DNA of 64,000 nucleotides, from the NCBI GenBank assembly GCA_900110595.1, contig FOEZ01000004.1, positions 248,001-312,000 on the forward strand. Direction: 5' to 3'. Under the pieces are notes generated by a model. That model was not told the DNA's origin. It was given only the letters and a program-made list of their open reading frames with translations, and made no database searches. Positions 16,778-24,792 of this stretch are shown here, one piece after another (positions within the stretch are counted from its first letter, which is position 1; every line of letters begins with the position of its first letter). The stretch is from Arthrobacter sp. OV608. Its GTDB lineage: Bacteria > Actinomycetota > Actinomycetes > Actinomycetales > Micrococcaceae. Position numbers and translations under genes: made by a program.

Positions 16778-18382
16778 TCAAACCTGCCGGACTGGGAGGA
16801 GCTCCCGGCCCGTGGCTGTGCTGATTCGTTGCCTTGCCAGGGACGGCCATGCCTGGACAGCACAGAACGGAGCGCACTGGTGATCACCGGCGTCGCTCTT
16901 TGTGCCCACGTGGACGCAGCATTGGGTGAGCCGTTCTTCGATCATGGTGGAGATGTCCATGAAGGGCTTGACCATGATGCGGGTGATTCGTTGGGCGAGG
17001 AGCCGGCGAAGCCGTTGTTGCTGGCCTGGAAGTTTGCCGGCGGCCAGTGTGGTGAGGGTGCCGATTCCGAGGTCGCACTGGGTGCAGATGTTTTTCCAAA
17101 GATCCATTGTCCGCGGGTGGGACAGCGAGGACTGCTCGCTTAGCAGGTCCAGCAGGGAGGACTTCATGAGGTTGCGCAACTCCAGCGGGATCGCGCTGTC
17201 GGCGATGCGGTTGGCGATGCTGTCCGGGTTGAGTTCCAGCCAGGCGAGCAGCTGGTCGTGCCCGATGAGGGCTGTCAGCGAACGCCAGACTCCTGCATCG
17301 TCCTTCAGCATGTAGCCCACGGACGCGCAATGCGGATGTGAACACGGCAGTGCTGTCAGGTCGTGCCATGAGACCACCCCTCCGGTTTGCTCCGCGAGCC
17401 GTTCCAGCACACCCGTGTGGGTGAGCCTGTCTGTGGGATCGATGCCGTGGCCGCGCCCTGAACCGAACACTGGCTGAAGCGCAACGCCACCCACGAACGG
17501 GGTTTCCAATGCCCTCATCACGACGGCGCCGACCTCGCCGTCGTTGATGCCAAGTGCCGCCGTCATCGTCAGGGTGGTGAAAATACCTGCCTCTGACAGT
17601 CGCGCGATGGCCATGTCCTTGAAGCGGGTCAGGTCTCCCCCGCGGTGGTGGATGGAGGCTGCTTTGGACGGGCCGTCGTATTGGAGGTACACCTCCACCC
17701 GGTCCCGGTGCCTGGCCAGCAGTGCGAGGAGTTCGTCGTCGGTGGCTACGAGCATGCCGTTGCTGTTCACCATGATCCGGACGATCGGCCGGGCGACGAG
17801 CTCATCGAGAAGTTCGGCCAGATGAGGGTAAAGCGTGGGCTCGCCGCCGGAGAGCATCAGCACGTCCAGCCGCCCGTTTTCGCGGGCAAGCCGGGTGTCG
17901 ATATTCGTGAGCACCTCGCCGAGCGGCGCCACTCCCTGCAGTTGGGGGCCGGAGGCGGTGAAGCAGGTGGGGCAGCGCAGGTTGCAGTGCTCGATGATGT
18001 CCTGCAGGAGGATGCAGGTGTGCTGGGTCTGCATGGCGGGCAGCCCGTAGGCGTAGGCCTCCGGTACCTGGCGGTAATTATCGGCCTGGTCCGGGATGTG
18101 CTGTTTGGTGGGCGCCTGCCACTTCTCCAGGTATCGCAGAATTTCCGGGGATTCGTCGTACAAGGTGCTGACGAGGCCATGGTCCGGGCAGCCGCGTTCG
18201 AGCCACACCCGGTCATCCCGGATCAGCAGCGCCCCGGAGAGGCGCCGGACCTGCGCGAGCGGGGGGTTTGTCTCGTGGCAGTGGGGACAGAAGGCTGTGA
18301 CGTACCGGTGGATGCGGTCCCCGCGAAGCGGCTGGCCAGGGCCGGGCAGCGCCTGCCGGGAAGTAAATGGAGACGGATTCAT
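16778..18382 (-). CDS. Radical SAM protein resembling tetraether lipid synthase (Tes/MJ0619 type)
   Basis: Radical SAM enzyme of 534 residues. An N-terminal knuckle has Cys32-x2-Cys35 and Cys65-x2-His68; the radical SAM cluster is Cys133-x3-Cys137-x2-Cys140 (CNLRCPTCF), followed by SGGEPT at 178-183. Extra cysteines towards the C terminus (347, 352, 433, 436, 488, 489, 503, 507) suggest auxiliary Fe-S clusters. This layout, with CSHPHC and HQCAPFC late in the chain, is that of the MJ0619 family, whose archaeal member Tes joins lipid chain ends by C-C bond formation to make tetraethers. Its ATG overlaps the preceding stop (ATGA). Acting on membrane lipid here is inference from family and neighbours. 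Confidence 0.85.
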   Translation of the reverse strand: MNPSPFTSRQALPGPGQPLRGDRIHRYVTAFCPHCHETNPPLAQVRRLSGALLIRDDRVWLERGCPDHGLVSTLYDESPEILRYLEKWQAPTKQHIPDQADNYRQVPEAYAYGLPAMQTQHTCILLQDIIEHCNLRCPTCFTASGPQLQGVAPLGEVLTNIDTRLARENGRLDVLMLSGGEPTLYPHLAELLDELVARPIVRIMVNSNGMLVATDDELLALLARHRDRVEVYLQYDGPSKAASIHHRGGDLTRFKDMAIARLSEAGIFTTLTMTAALGINDGEVGAVVMRALETPFVGGVALQPVFGSGRGHGIDPTDRLTHTGVLERLAEQTGGVVSWHDLTALPCSHPHCASVGYMLKDDAGVWRSLTALIGHDQLLAWLELNPDSIANRIADSAIPLELRNLMKSSLLDLLSEQSSLSHPRTMDLWKNICTQCDLGIGTLTTLAAGKLPGQQQRLRRLLAQRITRIMVKPFMDISTMIEERLTQCCVHVGTKSDAGDHQCAPFCAVQAWPSLARQRISTATGRELLPVRQV

Positions 18383-18741
18383 ATCCGGCTACTCATCTGG
18401 GAGAGGGCCATGACGCAGATCCCGCCGCCGAGCAGGATGAAGATCCCCAAGCCAAACAACAGCCCCGCACCCCAGCGGGAGGTGCGCGGCCAAATGGCCA
18501 GGGCACCGGCGACCGCAAGATAAGCGCCGATGGGAATTAACGCTGCCGGCCCGGCGAGGTCGGTCTTGTAGCCTTCATCCGGAGCAATACCAGCTGTCGT
18601 CCCGAAATAGAGGGCATAAAGGGCAGTAGCTCCGAGCAGGATTCCGAGCACCATGGAGCCACGTTTTGGCTTAGGGGATGGCTCCTCGTCATGGGGCGGT
18701 GGCAGCGGGCTCCAGGCTTCTTCAGGGTTGTCCTCGCTCAT
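18379..18741 (-). CDS. Small membrane protein (paralogue 2) of the Lgt-like/radical SAM operon
   Basis: Membrane protein of 120 residues, unknown function. A Pro/Glu-rich hydrophilic N terminus of about 28 residues is followed by three membrane helices: LGILLGATALYALYFG, AALIPIGAYLAVAGALAIWP and GAGLLFGLGIFILLGGGICV. It is a clear paralogue of the 18787-19116 product: both have ILLG-ALYA-Y in helix 1, the loop PRTSRWGAGLL and the end LLGGGICV. GGAGG lies about 10 nt before the ATG. Its TGA overlaps the ATG of the radical SAM gene, which implies tight co-expression. A scaffold or substrate-presenting role in the membrane is possible but not shown. Confidence 0.8.
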   Translation of the reverse strand: MSEDNPEEAWSPLPPPHDEEPSPKPKRGSMVLGILLGATALYALYFGTTAGIAPDEGYKTDLAGPAALIPIGAYLAVAGALAIWPRTSRWGAGLLFGLGIFILLGGGICVMALSQMSSRI

Positions 18742-18786
18742 GCTGCTCTTTCCTCCAATTTTGGGCGGAGTGGTGAAGGATTCATC

Positions 18787-19116
18787 TCAAGCTCTCGTCT
18801 GCGCGGCGAGTGTTCCAACGCAGATCCCGCCGCCGAGGAGGGTGAAGATTCCCAGGCCAATCAGCAAGCCCGCACCCCACCGTGACGTGCGTGGCCGGAC
18901 CGCCAGAACAACGGCTACCGCCAGGTAGACGGCGATGGGAATGAAGGCGGAGAGCCCCGTGAGGAAACGCATGGAAGCGGGTCCACCGAAAGCAATCGGT
19001 ACCCCGACATAGACCGCATAAAGGGCAGCAGTCCCCAACAGGATTCCGAAGCCCATGGGGCCGAGCGCTGGTTCAGGAAGTTCCTCGTCTTCTTGAGGCG
19101 ACTTGTCCTTGCTCAC
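18787..19116 (-). CDS. Small membrane protein (paralogue 1) of the Lgt-like/radical SAM operon
   Basis: Membrane protein of 109 residues, unknown function, paralogous to the 18379-18741 product. It begins GVSKDKSPQEDEELPEP (hydrophilic, acidic) and has three membrane helices with ILLGTAALYAVYVG, FIPIAVYLAVAVVLAV and GAGLLIGLGIFTLLGGGICV. The start is GTG at 19116, fixed by its GTGA overlap with the stop of the Lgt-like gene; a longer open frame to 19344 lies wholly inside that gene and is rejected. The two paralogues are also similar at DNA level around PRTSRWGAGLL, so a tandem duplication is likely. Confidence 0.8.
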   Translation of the reverse strand: MSKDKSPQEDEELPEPALGPMGFGILLGTAALYAVYVGVPIAFGGPASMRFLTGLSAFIPIAVYLAVAVVLAVRPRTSRWGAGLLIGLGIFTLLGGGICVGTLAAQTRA

Positions 19117-19871
19117 GCCGCCGTTCCTTTCAACTCCGGGCGGAGTGGTTCCCCGAAGACCCGCAGCATCCGCCGGAACAGCAGCGGCAGAACCGCCAGG
19201 AGGAACCACTGGGGACGGCTCATCCCGAGCCAGAGCACCTCGTTGCCGCGGACGAATTCGACGCCGAAGCGGAACAACGCGTAGGAAGTCACGTAGCAGA
19301 TGAAGAGGTCGCCAGGACGAGGCAGGCGGTCCCGATAACGCCACATGAGCGCCAATGCGGCCACATGGAACACGATTTCATAAGCAAAGGACGGGTGGAG
19401 TCCCACCCCTGCGGGTCCACCCAGCACTGCCGCCTGCCCGGGCGTGAGCGATATACCCCATCCTCCCCCGGTGGGGGTGCCGGGCAGTTCCGTGAGGAGG
19501 CAGCCCACGCGTCCGATGGCCAGCGCCAAGGCGACCGCGGGCGCAAGTAAGTCCCCCGTGGATTCACGGTAACCTGTCAGCCGTTTACCCAAATGCACGC
19601 CGAGCCACGCGCCCACAAGGCCCGCGAGGATGCTGCGGTCGCCGTTGCCCCACCAGTCCGCCAAGGAGACCTGGCGCGAAACATCCCAGGTGAGGAGCCG
19701 TGAGCCGATGGCCCCGAAGGCGAGAGCAAAACCGGCAATGGGCCACAACCGTGGGTCGGACAGGCCGCGCCGGCGCTTCTCATACGCGTAGAACAGCAAG
19801 GCTGCGAGGATTCCCAGCCCTAACAGGCTGGCGTGCACCAACCCGTCTCCCGCGAAGGGAAGCCCGATCAT
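19113..19871 (-). CDS. Divergent Lgt-like (prolipoprotein diacylglyceryl transferase family) membrane protein
   Basis: Polytopic membrane protein of 252 residues with the Lgt fold. Family marks: GRVGCLLTELPG at 120-131 (Lgt signature GRxGNFxNxExxG), LHPSFAYE at 158-165, and FRFGVEFVRG near 200-209. Two positions important in known Lgt differ: the signature Asn is Cys124, and the HGG segment is SILAG (80-84). It may therefore not transfer diacylglycerol to lipoproteins; it could bind phosphatidylglycerol for another reaction. First gene of a five-gene operon. ATG at 19871 is preferred: a -10-like TACACT ends 6 nt before it, suggesting a leaderless start; TTG at 19898 is the alternative. Confidence 0.8.
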   Translation of the reverse strand: MIGLPFAGDGLVHASLLGLGILAALLFYAYEKRRRGLSDPRLWPIAGFALAFGAIGSRLLTWDVSRQVSLADWWGNGDRSILAGLVGAWLGVHLGKRLTGYRESTGDLLAPAVALALAIGRVGCLLTELPGTPTGGGWGISLTPGQAAVLGGPAGVGLHPSFAYEIVFHVAALALMWRYRDRLPRPGDLFICYVTSYALFRFGVEFVRGNEVLWLGMSRPQWFLLAVLPLLFRRMLRVFGEPLRPELKGTAA

Positions 19872-19922
19872 GAGCAGAGTGTAGCAGTGCCCCCGCAAGC
19901 CCTCCCCGCCGGCACTCCGGGG

Positions 19923-21344
19923 CTACATGTGCACGTGCAGCCGGCGCGCAGCCTCCGAGATCGAGCCCGTGAGTGACGGGTACACGGTGAAGGTGCTGGC
20001 GACGTCGTCCACATGCAGCTTCTGCTTGACGGCGATGGAGATGGGGAAGATCAGCTCGGAGGCGTTGGGACCCACCACCACGCCGCCGATGACCGTTCCC
20101 GAGCCCTTCCGGGCGAAAATCTTTACAAAACCGTCCTTGGTGTTGCGCATCTTGGCCCGTGCATTGCTGCGGAGCGAGAGCTTCACCACGTCGCCCTGGT
20201 ACTTGCCGGAGTCGATATCGGCCTCGGACACGCCCACATTGGCAATTTCGGGTGAGGTGAAAATGTTGGATGCCACCTGGTGCAGCTTGAGCGGGGTAAC
20301 GGCGTCACCCATGAAGTGGGCAACGGCAATCCGGCCCTGCATCGCCGCGACGGAGGCCAGCGGCAGGACTCCGGTGCAGTCACCGGCGGCGTAAATATTG
20401 GGGGCGGTGGTGCGGGAGACGCCGTCCACTTTGATGTGGCCACTTTCGCTGACCGCAACGCCCGCTTCTTCCAGCCCGATGCCGGCGGTGTTCGGGATGG
20501 AGCCCAGGCAGAGCAGGCAGTGGCTGCCGGTCACTTTGGACCCGTCGCTCAAGGTGACCACCACGCCGTCGTCCGTGCGCTCCACCTGCTCCGCGCGGGA
20601 CCGCGACAGGACCCGCACGCCGCGGCGTTCAAACACTTCCTCGAGAACCACGGCCGCGTCAACGTCAGAACCCGGCAGCACCCGGTCACGGCTGGAGATC
20701 AAGGTGACCTTCGAGCCGAGGCCGTTGTAGGCGGACGCGAACTCGGCCCCGGTCACACCGGAGCCCACCACGATCAGGTCTTCGGGAAGTTCGTCCAGGT
20801 TGTAGATCTGGGTCCAGTTCAGGATCCGCTCACCGTCAGGGCGGGCCGTGGGCAGCTCACGGGGATGGGCGCCGAGCGCCAGCAGGATGGTGTCCGCCTC
20901 CACGGTCTCGGTGCCCTCCGCCGTGAGGACCTCGATGGTGTGGTCATCCAGGAGCCGCCCGGATCCGGCCAGGATGCGCACGCCCTGCTGCGCCAAACCG
21001 TCGGAGATGTCCTTGGACTGGCTGCGCGCGAGGTTCAGGAGGCGGTCGTTGATGTGCTTGAGGTCCGCGCGCATCACCGGCACAAAGTCGCCGCCGTCGA
21101 CGTCGAACTTCACTCCCAGCTCCCCCGCCTCGGCGACGCGGGTCATCAGGTCCGCGGTGGCGATCAGGGTCTTGGACGGGACGACGTCGGTCAGCACGGC
21201 GGATCCGCCGAGCCCGGCACGCTCGATGATGGTGACCTGCGCTCCAAGCGAGGCGGCCACCATGGCGGCCTCGTATCCGCCCGGACCACCTCCCAGGATT
21301 GCGATCCGGGGTGAACTGAAATCAGGATGCGTAGTCACAAACAA
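19923..21344 (-). CDS. lpdA: NAD(P)H-quinone dehydrogenase LpdA-type (flavoprotein disulfide reductase family without redox cysteines)
   Basis: FAD flavoprotein of 473 residues with the fold of dihydrolipoamide dehydrogenase. Motifs: IAILGGGPGGYEAAMVAASLG (first FAD contact), VVGSGVTGAEFASAY (NAD(P)), IYAAGDCTGV (second FAD contact), and a dimerisation domain ending TFTVYPSLTGSISEAARRL. The active-site segment reads GLGGSAVLTDVVPSKT, where true lipoamide dehydrogenases have a Cys-x4-Cys pair, so it cannot do dithiol chemistry. M. tuberculosis LpdA (Rv3303c) has the same loss and reduces quinones with NAD(P)H. Start taken as TTG 5 nt after AGGAG; GTG at 21338 is possible. Divergent from the purine phosphorylase gene, as in mycobacteria's neighbourhood. 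Confidence 0.9.
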   Translation of the reverse strand: MFVTTHPDFSSPRIAILGGGPGGYEAAMVAASLGAQVTIIERAGLGGSAVLTDVVPSKTLIATADLMTRVAEAGELGVKFDVDGGDFVPVMRADLKHINDRLLNLARSQSKDISDGLAQQGVRILAGSGRLLDDHTIEVLTAEGTETVEADTILLALGAHPRELPTARPDGERILNWTQIYNLDELPEDLIVVGSGVTGAEFASAYNGLGSKVTLISSRDRVLPGSDVDAAVVLEEVFERRGVRVLSRSRAEQVERTDDGVVVTLSDGSKVTGSHCLLCLGSIPNTAGIGLEEAGVAVSESGHIKVDGVSRTTAPNIYAAGDCTGVLPLASVAAMQGRIAVAHFMGDAVTPLKLHQVASNIFTSPEIANVGVSEADIDSGKYQGDVVKLSLRSNARAKMRNTKDGFVKIFARKGSGTVIGGVVVGPNASELIFPISIAVKQKLHVDDVASTFTVYPSLTGSISEAARRLHVHM

Positions 21345-21444
21345 TCATTCTCCTGCATCCCCGGCCGGACCGCCAAAGAAACCGTTCTCTGGGGAAAACC
21401 GCCAAAGGCTGGGCCCTGCAGGAGCGGCAGGATAACTTGTACCA

Positions 21445-22263
21445 GTGAGTACAACAGACTTCCTGAACACGGATCCCTTCGCTGCCGCCCGCGCCGCCGC
21501 CGACTACATTGCCGAGGAAACCGGCGTGGACCGCCACGACGTGGCCCTGGTGCTCGGCTCCGGCTGGGCAGACGCCGCCAGCCTCATCGGCGAGACCACG
21601 GCTACCCTGTCCGCCGAGGAAGTCCCCGGTTTCCACGCTCCGGCAGTGGAAGGGCATGTGGGCACCATCCGCTCTGTGCTGACCAAAGAGGGCAAACGGG
21701 CCCTGGTGCTGGGCGCCCGCACCCACTATTACGAAGGCAAGGGCGTACGCGCCGTAGTCCACGGAATCCGGGCCGCGGCGGCCGCCGGCTGCAACACACT
21801 GGTCCTTACCAACGGCTGCGGCGGCCTGAACGAAAATTGGGCGCCGGGCACTCCGGTGCTGATCAGCGATCACATAAACCTCACCGCGGCCTCGCCGCTG
21901 GAGGGCGCCACATTCGTCGACCTGACAGATCTCTACTCTGCCCGGATCCGCAAAATCGCCCGCGACGTGGACGCAACCCTGGATGAAGGCGTCTACGCCC
22001 AGTTCCCCGGCCCGCACTACGAAACACCGGCCGAGGTGCAGTACGCCAAACGCATCGGCGCCGACCTGGTGGGAATGTCCACTGCCCTTGAGGCCATTGC
22101 GGGGCGGCACGCAGGCATGGAGGTGTTTGGCATTTCGCTGGTCACCAACCTTGCCGCAGGCATCAGCCCGCAGCCCCTCAGCCACCAGGAAGTCATTGAG
22201 TCAGGGCAGGCAGCGGGACCTCGGATCTCCAAACTGCTCGCCGAAATCATCGCCAAACTCTAA
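21445..22263 (+). CDS. punA: Purine-nucleoside phosphorylase (class I, trimeric type)
   Basis: Salvage enzyme of 272 residues that splits inosine and guanosine with phosphate into base and ribose-1-phosphate. Family motifs in order: VLGSGW (phosphate loop), GHVGTIRSV, ARTHYYEGKG, LTNGCGGLN, GPHYETPAEV and VGMSTALEAIAGRHAGMEVFG, with the base-binding SLVTNLAAG close to the C terminus. The GTG start lacks a close Shine-Dalgarno; a -10-like TAACTT (21433-21438) ends 6 nt before it, so the message may be leaderless. Next to the phosphosugar mutase gene, which can use the ribose-1-phosphate side of the pathway. Confidence 0.94.
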   Translation: MSTTDFLNTDPFAAARAAADYIAEETGVDRHDVALVLGSGWADAASLIGETTATLSAEEVPGFHAPAVEGHVGTIRSVLTKEGKRALVLGARTHYYEGKGVRAVVHGIRAAAAAGCNTLVLTNGCGGLNENWAPGTPVLISDHINLTAASPLEGATFVDLTDLYSARIRKIARDVDATLDEGVYAQFPGPHYETPAEVQYAKRIGADLVGMSTALEAIAGRHAGMEVFGISLVTNLAAGISPQPLSHQEVIESGQAAGPRISKLLAEIIAKL

Positions 22264-22358
22264 AGCAGCGTGGGGCCACGCCCGCCGGGTTCCCTGACCG
22301 AGCTTGCGAGGCCAGGGTGCGGGTGGGGACACTTCAGGCCCCATCCGTCGCGTTCTTT

Positions 22359-22382
22359 GGGCCGCATCTGACCCCGCGTTGC
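22359..22382. repeat. Dispersed intergenic repeat, one arm
   Basis: A 24-base arm beginning GGGCCG and ending TGACCCCGCGTTGC matches the right arm of the palindrome at 30937-30960, differing only at three central positions. It lies upstream of the phosphomannomutase gene. The partner arm is not evident here. Confidence 0.6.
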
Positions 22383-22418
22383 GGGAAGTAGGGGAGCAAT
22401 GACGATAGGTTTGTGCCC

Positions 22419-24179
22419 ATGACGTCTTCCGATGCCGATTATCGCCTGCTCACCGAGGCCCGTAAATGGGCTGCCCAAGACCCGGATCCGGAAACGTCGG
22501 CATCCCTGCTTGAGCTGGTCCGGCTGGTGGAAGACGGTTCCCCGGCAGCCCGCCAGGAACTCGAGGACAGCTTCCGTGGAACGCTGCAGTTCGGCACGGC
22601 GGGACTCCGCGCGGCCCTGGGGCCCGGGCCGAACCGGATGAACCGCGTGGTGGTGAGGCGCGCTGCTGCCGGACTGGCGGACTTCCTGGTCCGCGCGACA
22701 GGCGAGGCATCCCCGTGGACCCGGCCGCGCGCCGTCGTCGGCTATGACGCCCGGTACAACTCGGACATCTTTGCGGCGGAAACCGCGGCGGTCTTTACGG
22801 CTGCCGGCATCGAGACGTTCCTGATGCCGGCGGCGCTGCCCACTCCCCTGCTGGCATACGCCGTCCGGGCGCTGGAATGCGACGGCGGCGTGATGGTCAC
22901 GGCAAGCCACAACCCTCCGCAGGACAACGGCTACAAGGTCTATCTGGGCCGCCACGCCGTGGCGGACAGCGGCAACGGGGCCCAGATCGTGGCACCTTAT
23001 GATGCCGAAATCGCGGCGAGGATCAACGCCGTTGGCCCGCTCGACACGATTGCCCTTGCCCCCGAGGGCTGGACAGTCCTGGACGGGTCCGTGGCCGCCG
23101 GTTACCAGCAGGCGGCGGCCGCGCTGGCCCTGCCCGAATATTTCCCGGCCCGGGACCTGCGCATCGTCCTCACTCCGATGCATGGCGTCGGCGGCGAGAC
23201 TGCGCTGGCCGTGCTGAACGCCGCCGGTTTCAGCGATGTCACGCTGGTGGCCGAACAGGCCCAGCCGGACCCGGACTTTCCCACCGTCAGTTTCCCGAAC
23301 CCGGAGGAGCCAGGGGCGCTGGACCTGGCCCTGGAGACGGCCGGGCGGCTGGACGCGGACATTGTTATCGCCAATGATCCCGACGCCGACCGGGCAGCAG
23401 TTGCCGCCAAGGACCCGGACACCGGCGCCTGGCGCATGCTCCGCGGGGACGAAGTGGGCGCGCTGCTGGGCGCGCATGTGGCAGCGCGGCTGGCCGCGGC
23501 CGGCGAAAGTGCAGGCAGCGGAAGTGCCGCCGGCAGCGAGGGCGTGTTCGCGAACTCCATCGTATCCTCGCGGCTGCTGGCCCGGATCGCGGCCGCAGCC
23601 AGTTACGCGCATGAGGAAACGCTGACCGGGTTCAAATGGATTTCCCGGGTGCCGGGCCTCCTGTACGGCTACGAGGAGGCGCTGGGCTACTGCGTTGCCC
23701 CGGACCTGGTGAAGGATAAGGACGGGATTTCGGCAGCAGTGCTGATCGCCGAACTTGCCGCCGCCGCGAAGGCTGACGGGAAGACCGTCTTTGACACCCT
23801 GGATGAGCTGTACCTGCAGCACGGCCTGCACGCCAGCGACCAGCTCAGCATCAGGGTGGCCGACCTGGGCCTGCTGGACGCGATGATGAACCGGCTCCGG
23901 GTGAGCCCGCCGGAATCGTTCGGGTCATCCGCCGTCGAGGTCTTCACGGACCTGGCCGAAGGCAGCGGGCAGCTTCCGCCCACGGACGGCCTCCTCTACC
24001 TCACCCGAGACCTCACCCGCGTGATCATCAGGCCCAGCGGCACCGAGCCCAAGCTCAAGTGCTACCTCGAGGTGATCCACTACGTTGGGTCCGCGGCGGA
24101 ACTGCCGGAGGCCCGGCAGGCCGTCCGCGCCAAACTGGATGAAGTACTCCGGGACGTCAGCGAGGCGCTGGGCCTGTAG
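22419..24179 (+). CDS. pmmB: Phospho-sugar mutase (phosphomannomutase/phosphoglucomutase, PmmB type)
   Basis: Alpha-D-phosphohexomutase of about 586 residues that moves phosphate between C1 and C6 (or C5 of pentoses). The catalytic phosphoserine is in VTASHNPPQDNGYK at about residue 163; the Mg2+ loop NDPDADR at about 318; the sugar-binding GYEEALGY at about 415; the phosphate-binding RPSGTEPKLK near 540. Order after purine phosphorylase matches mycobacteria (deoD-pmmB), and some members of this subgroup act on ribose-1-phosphate/deoxyribose-1-phosphate, so a phosphopentomutase role in nucleoside salvage is a reasonable alternative. GTG at 22413 is two codons upstream; ATG is preferred. Confidence 0.92.
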   Translation: MTSSDADYRLLTEARKWAAQDPDPETSASLLELVRLVEDGSPAARQELEDSFRGTLQFGTAGLRAALGPGPNRMNRVVVRRAAAGLADFLVRATGEASPWTRPRAVVGYDARYNSDIFAAETAAVFTAAGIETFLMPAALPTPLLAYAVRALECDGGVMVTASHNPPQDNGYKVYLGRHAVADSGNGAQIVAPYDAEIAARINAVGPLDTIALAPEGWTVLDGSVAAGYQQAAAALALPEYFPARDLRIVLTPMHGVGGETALAVLNAAGFSDVTLVAEQAQPDPDFPTVSFPNPEEPGALDLALETAGRLDADIVIANDPDADRAAVAAKDPDTGAWRMLRGDEVGALLGAHVAARLAAAGESAGSGSAAGSEGVFANSIVSSRLLARIAAAASYAHEETLTGFKWISRVPGLLYGYEEALGYCVAPDLVKDKDGISAAVLIAELAAAAKADGKTVFDTLDELYLQHGLHASDQLSIRVADLGLLDAMMNRLRVSPPESFGSSAVEVFTDLAEGSGQLPPTDGLLYLTRDLTRVIIRPSGTEPKLKCYLEVIHYVGSAAELPEARQAVRAKLDEVLRDVSEALGL

Positions 24180-24197
24180 CAGGATCCCCGAACCGCG

Positions 24198-24225
24198 AAA
24201 AGGGCGCCCTGCCGGGCGCCCTTTT
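24198..24225 (+). terminator. Rho-independent terminator
   Basis: A 12-bp stem AAAGGGCGCCC/GGGCGCCCTTTT with a TGCC loop and a run of five T lies 18 bp after the mutase stop and before the convergent nirD stop. Confidence 0.92.
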
Positions 24226-24252
24226 TCCTGAATGTAACTTCCGGCAGTGTTT

Positions 24253-24639
24253 CTACAGCTCGACTTCGACGAAGCCGTCCACCACGCGGGTGCTGAACGC
24301 TGCGATGCTCAGACCCGGGGTGCTGAAGCATTCCCCGGTTTCCAAGTCGTAGACCTCTTTGTGCAGCGGCGAGGCGATAGTGGGACGCGCCCCGCGTGAT
24401 CCCAGGATCCCCCGGGCCATCACGTGCGCTCCGGTGGCCGGGTCCTCATGGGCCACCGCGAAAACCTCGGCCGGCCCGGTGCGGAAAAGGGCAATCTGGC
24501 GGCCGGCCACGAGGGCGGCTTCACCCCAGGCGGGCTCCAGGTCGTCCACAAGGCAGACGCGGTGCCAACCGGCGGTGATGCCCGGTGCGACCTCGTCGGT
24601 GGCTGCTGCGAGTGCCCCAAGTTCCAGTGTTGCCGTCAT
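24253..24639 (-). CDS. nirD: Nitrite reductase (NADH) small subunit NirD
   Basis: Rieske-fold accessory subunit of assimilatory nitrite reductase, 128 residues, partner of NirB. The chain begins after a short N-terminal helix with WHRVCLVDDLEP, then shows FAVAHEDPATGAHVMARGILG and SPLHKEVYDLETGEC, where a true Rieske protein has the Cys-x-His and Cys-x2-His pairs. Their absence is normal for NirD, which binds no cluster. GAGGAG precedes the ATG. Unusually, nirD is divergent from nirB across 268 bp instead of following it, so the two subunits depend on separate transcripts from a shared regulatory region. Confidence 0.93.
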   Translation of the reverse strand: MTATLELGALAAATDEVAPGITAGWHRVCLVDDLEPAWGEAALVAGRQIALFRTGPAEVFAVAHEDPATGAHVMARGILGSRGARPTIASPLHKEVYDLETGECFSTPGLSIAAFSTRVVDGFVEVEL

Positions 24640-24724
24640 GTCGGCTCCTCTTCCTGTGCGTTTTTCCTTGCCTTTGGCTGCCTCTGCGGCCGTGTTCCAC
24701 GCTAGGCCGCGGGTGTTTCAGAGG

Positions 24725-24742
24725 GGTGCAGTGAATGTGTCC
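24725..24742 (+). promoter_or_regulatory. Shared upstream element (copy 1)
   Basis: GGTGCA-n2-GAATGTGTCC, 166 bp before the nirB start. The same two blocks (spaced 4 bp) occur 176 bp before the NirB-like flavoprotein gene at 29810-29829. In the nirB copy GTGTC (24737-24741) also pairs with GACAC (24754-24758). It may be a binding site for NnaR or another nitrogen regulator. Confidence 0.4.
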
Positions 24743-24792
24743 AGTGCGTAAAAGACACCTCACGCGGCCGGAAATGCGTTCGTGATGCAGAA

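Noticed and set aside
18787..19344. Long form (185 residues) of small membrane protein 1
   Set aside because: The extra N-terminal part lies wholly inside the Lgt-like gene; the GTGA overlap at 19113-19116 gives a natural start.
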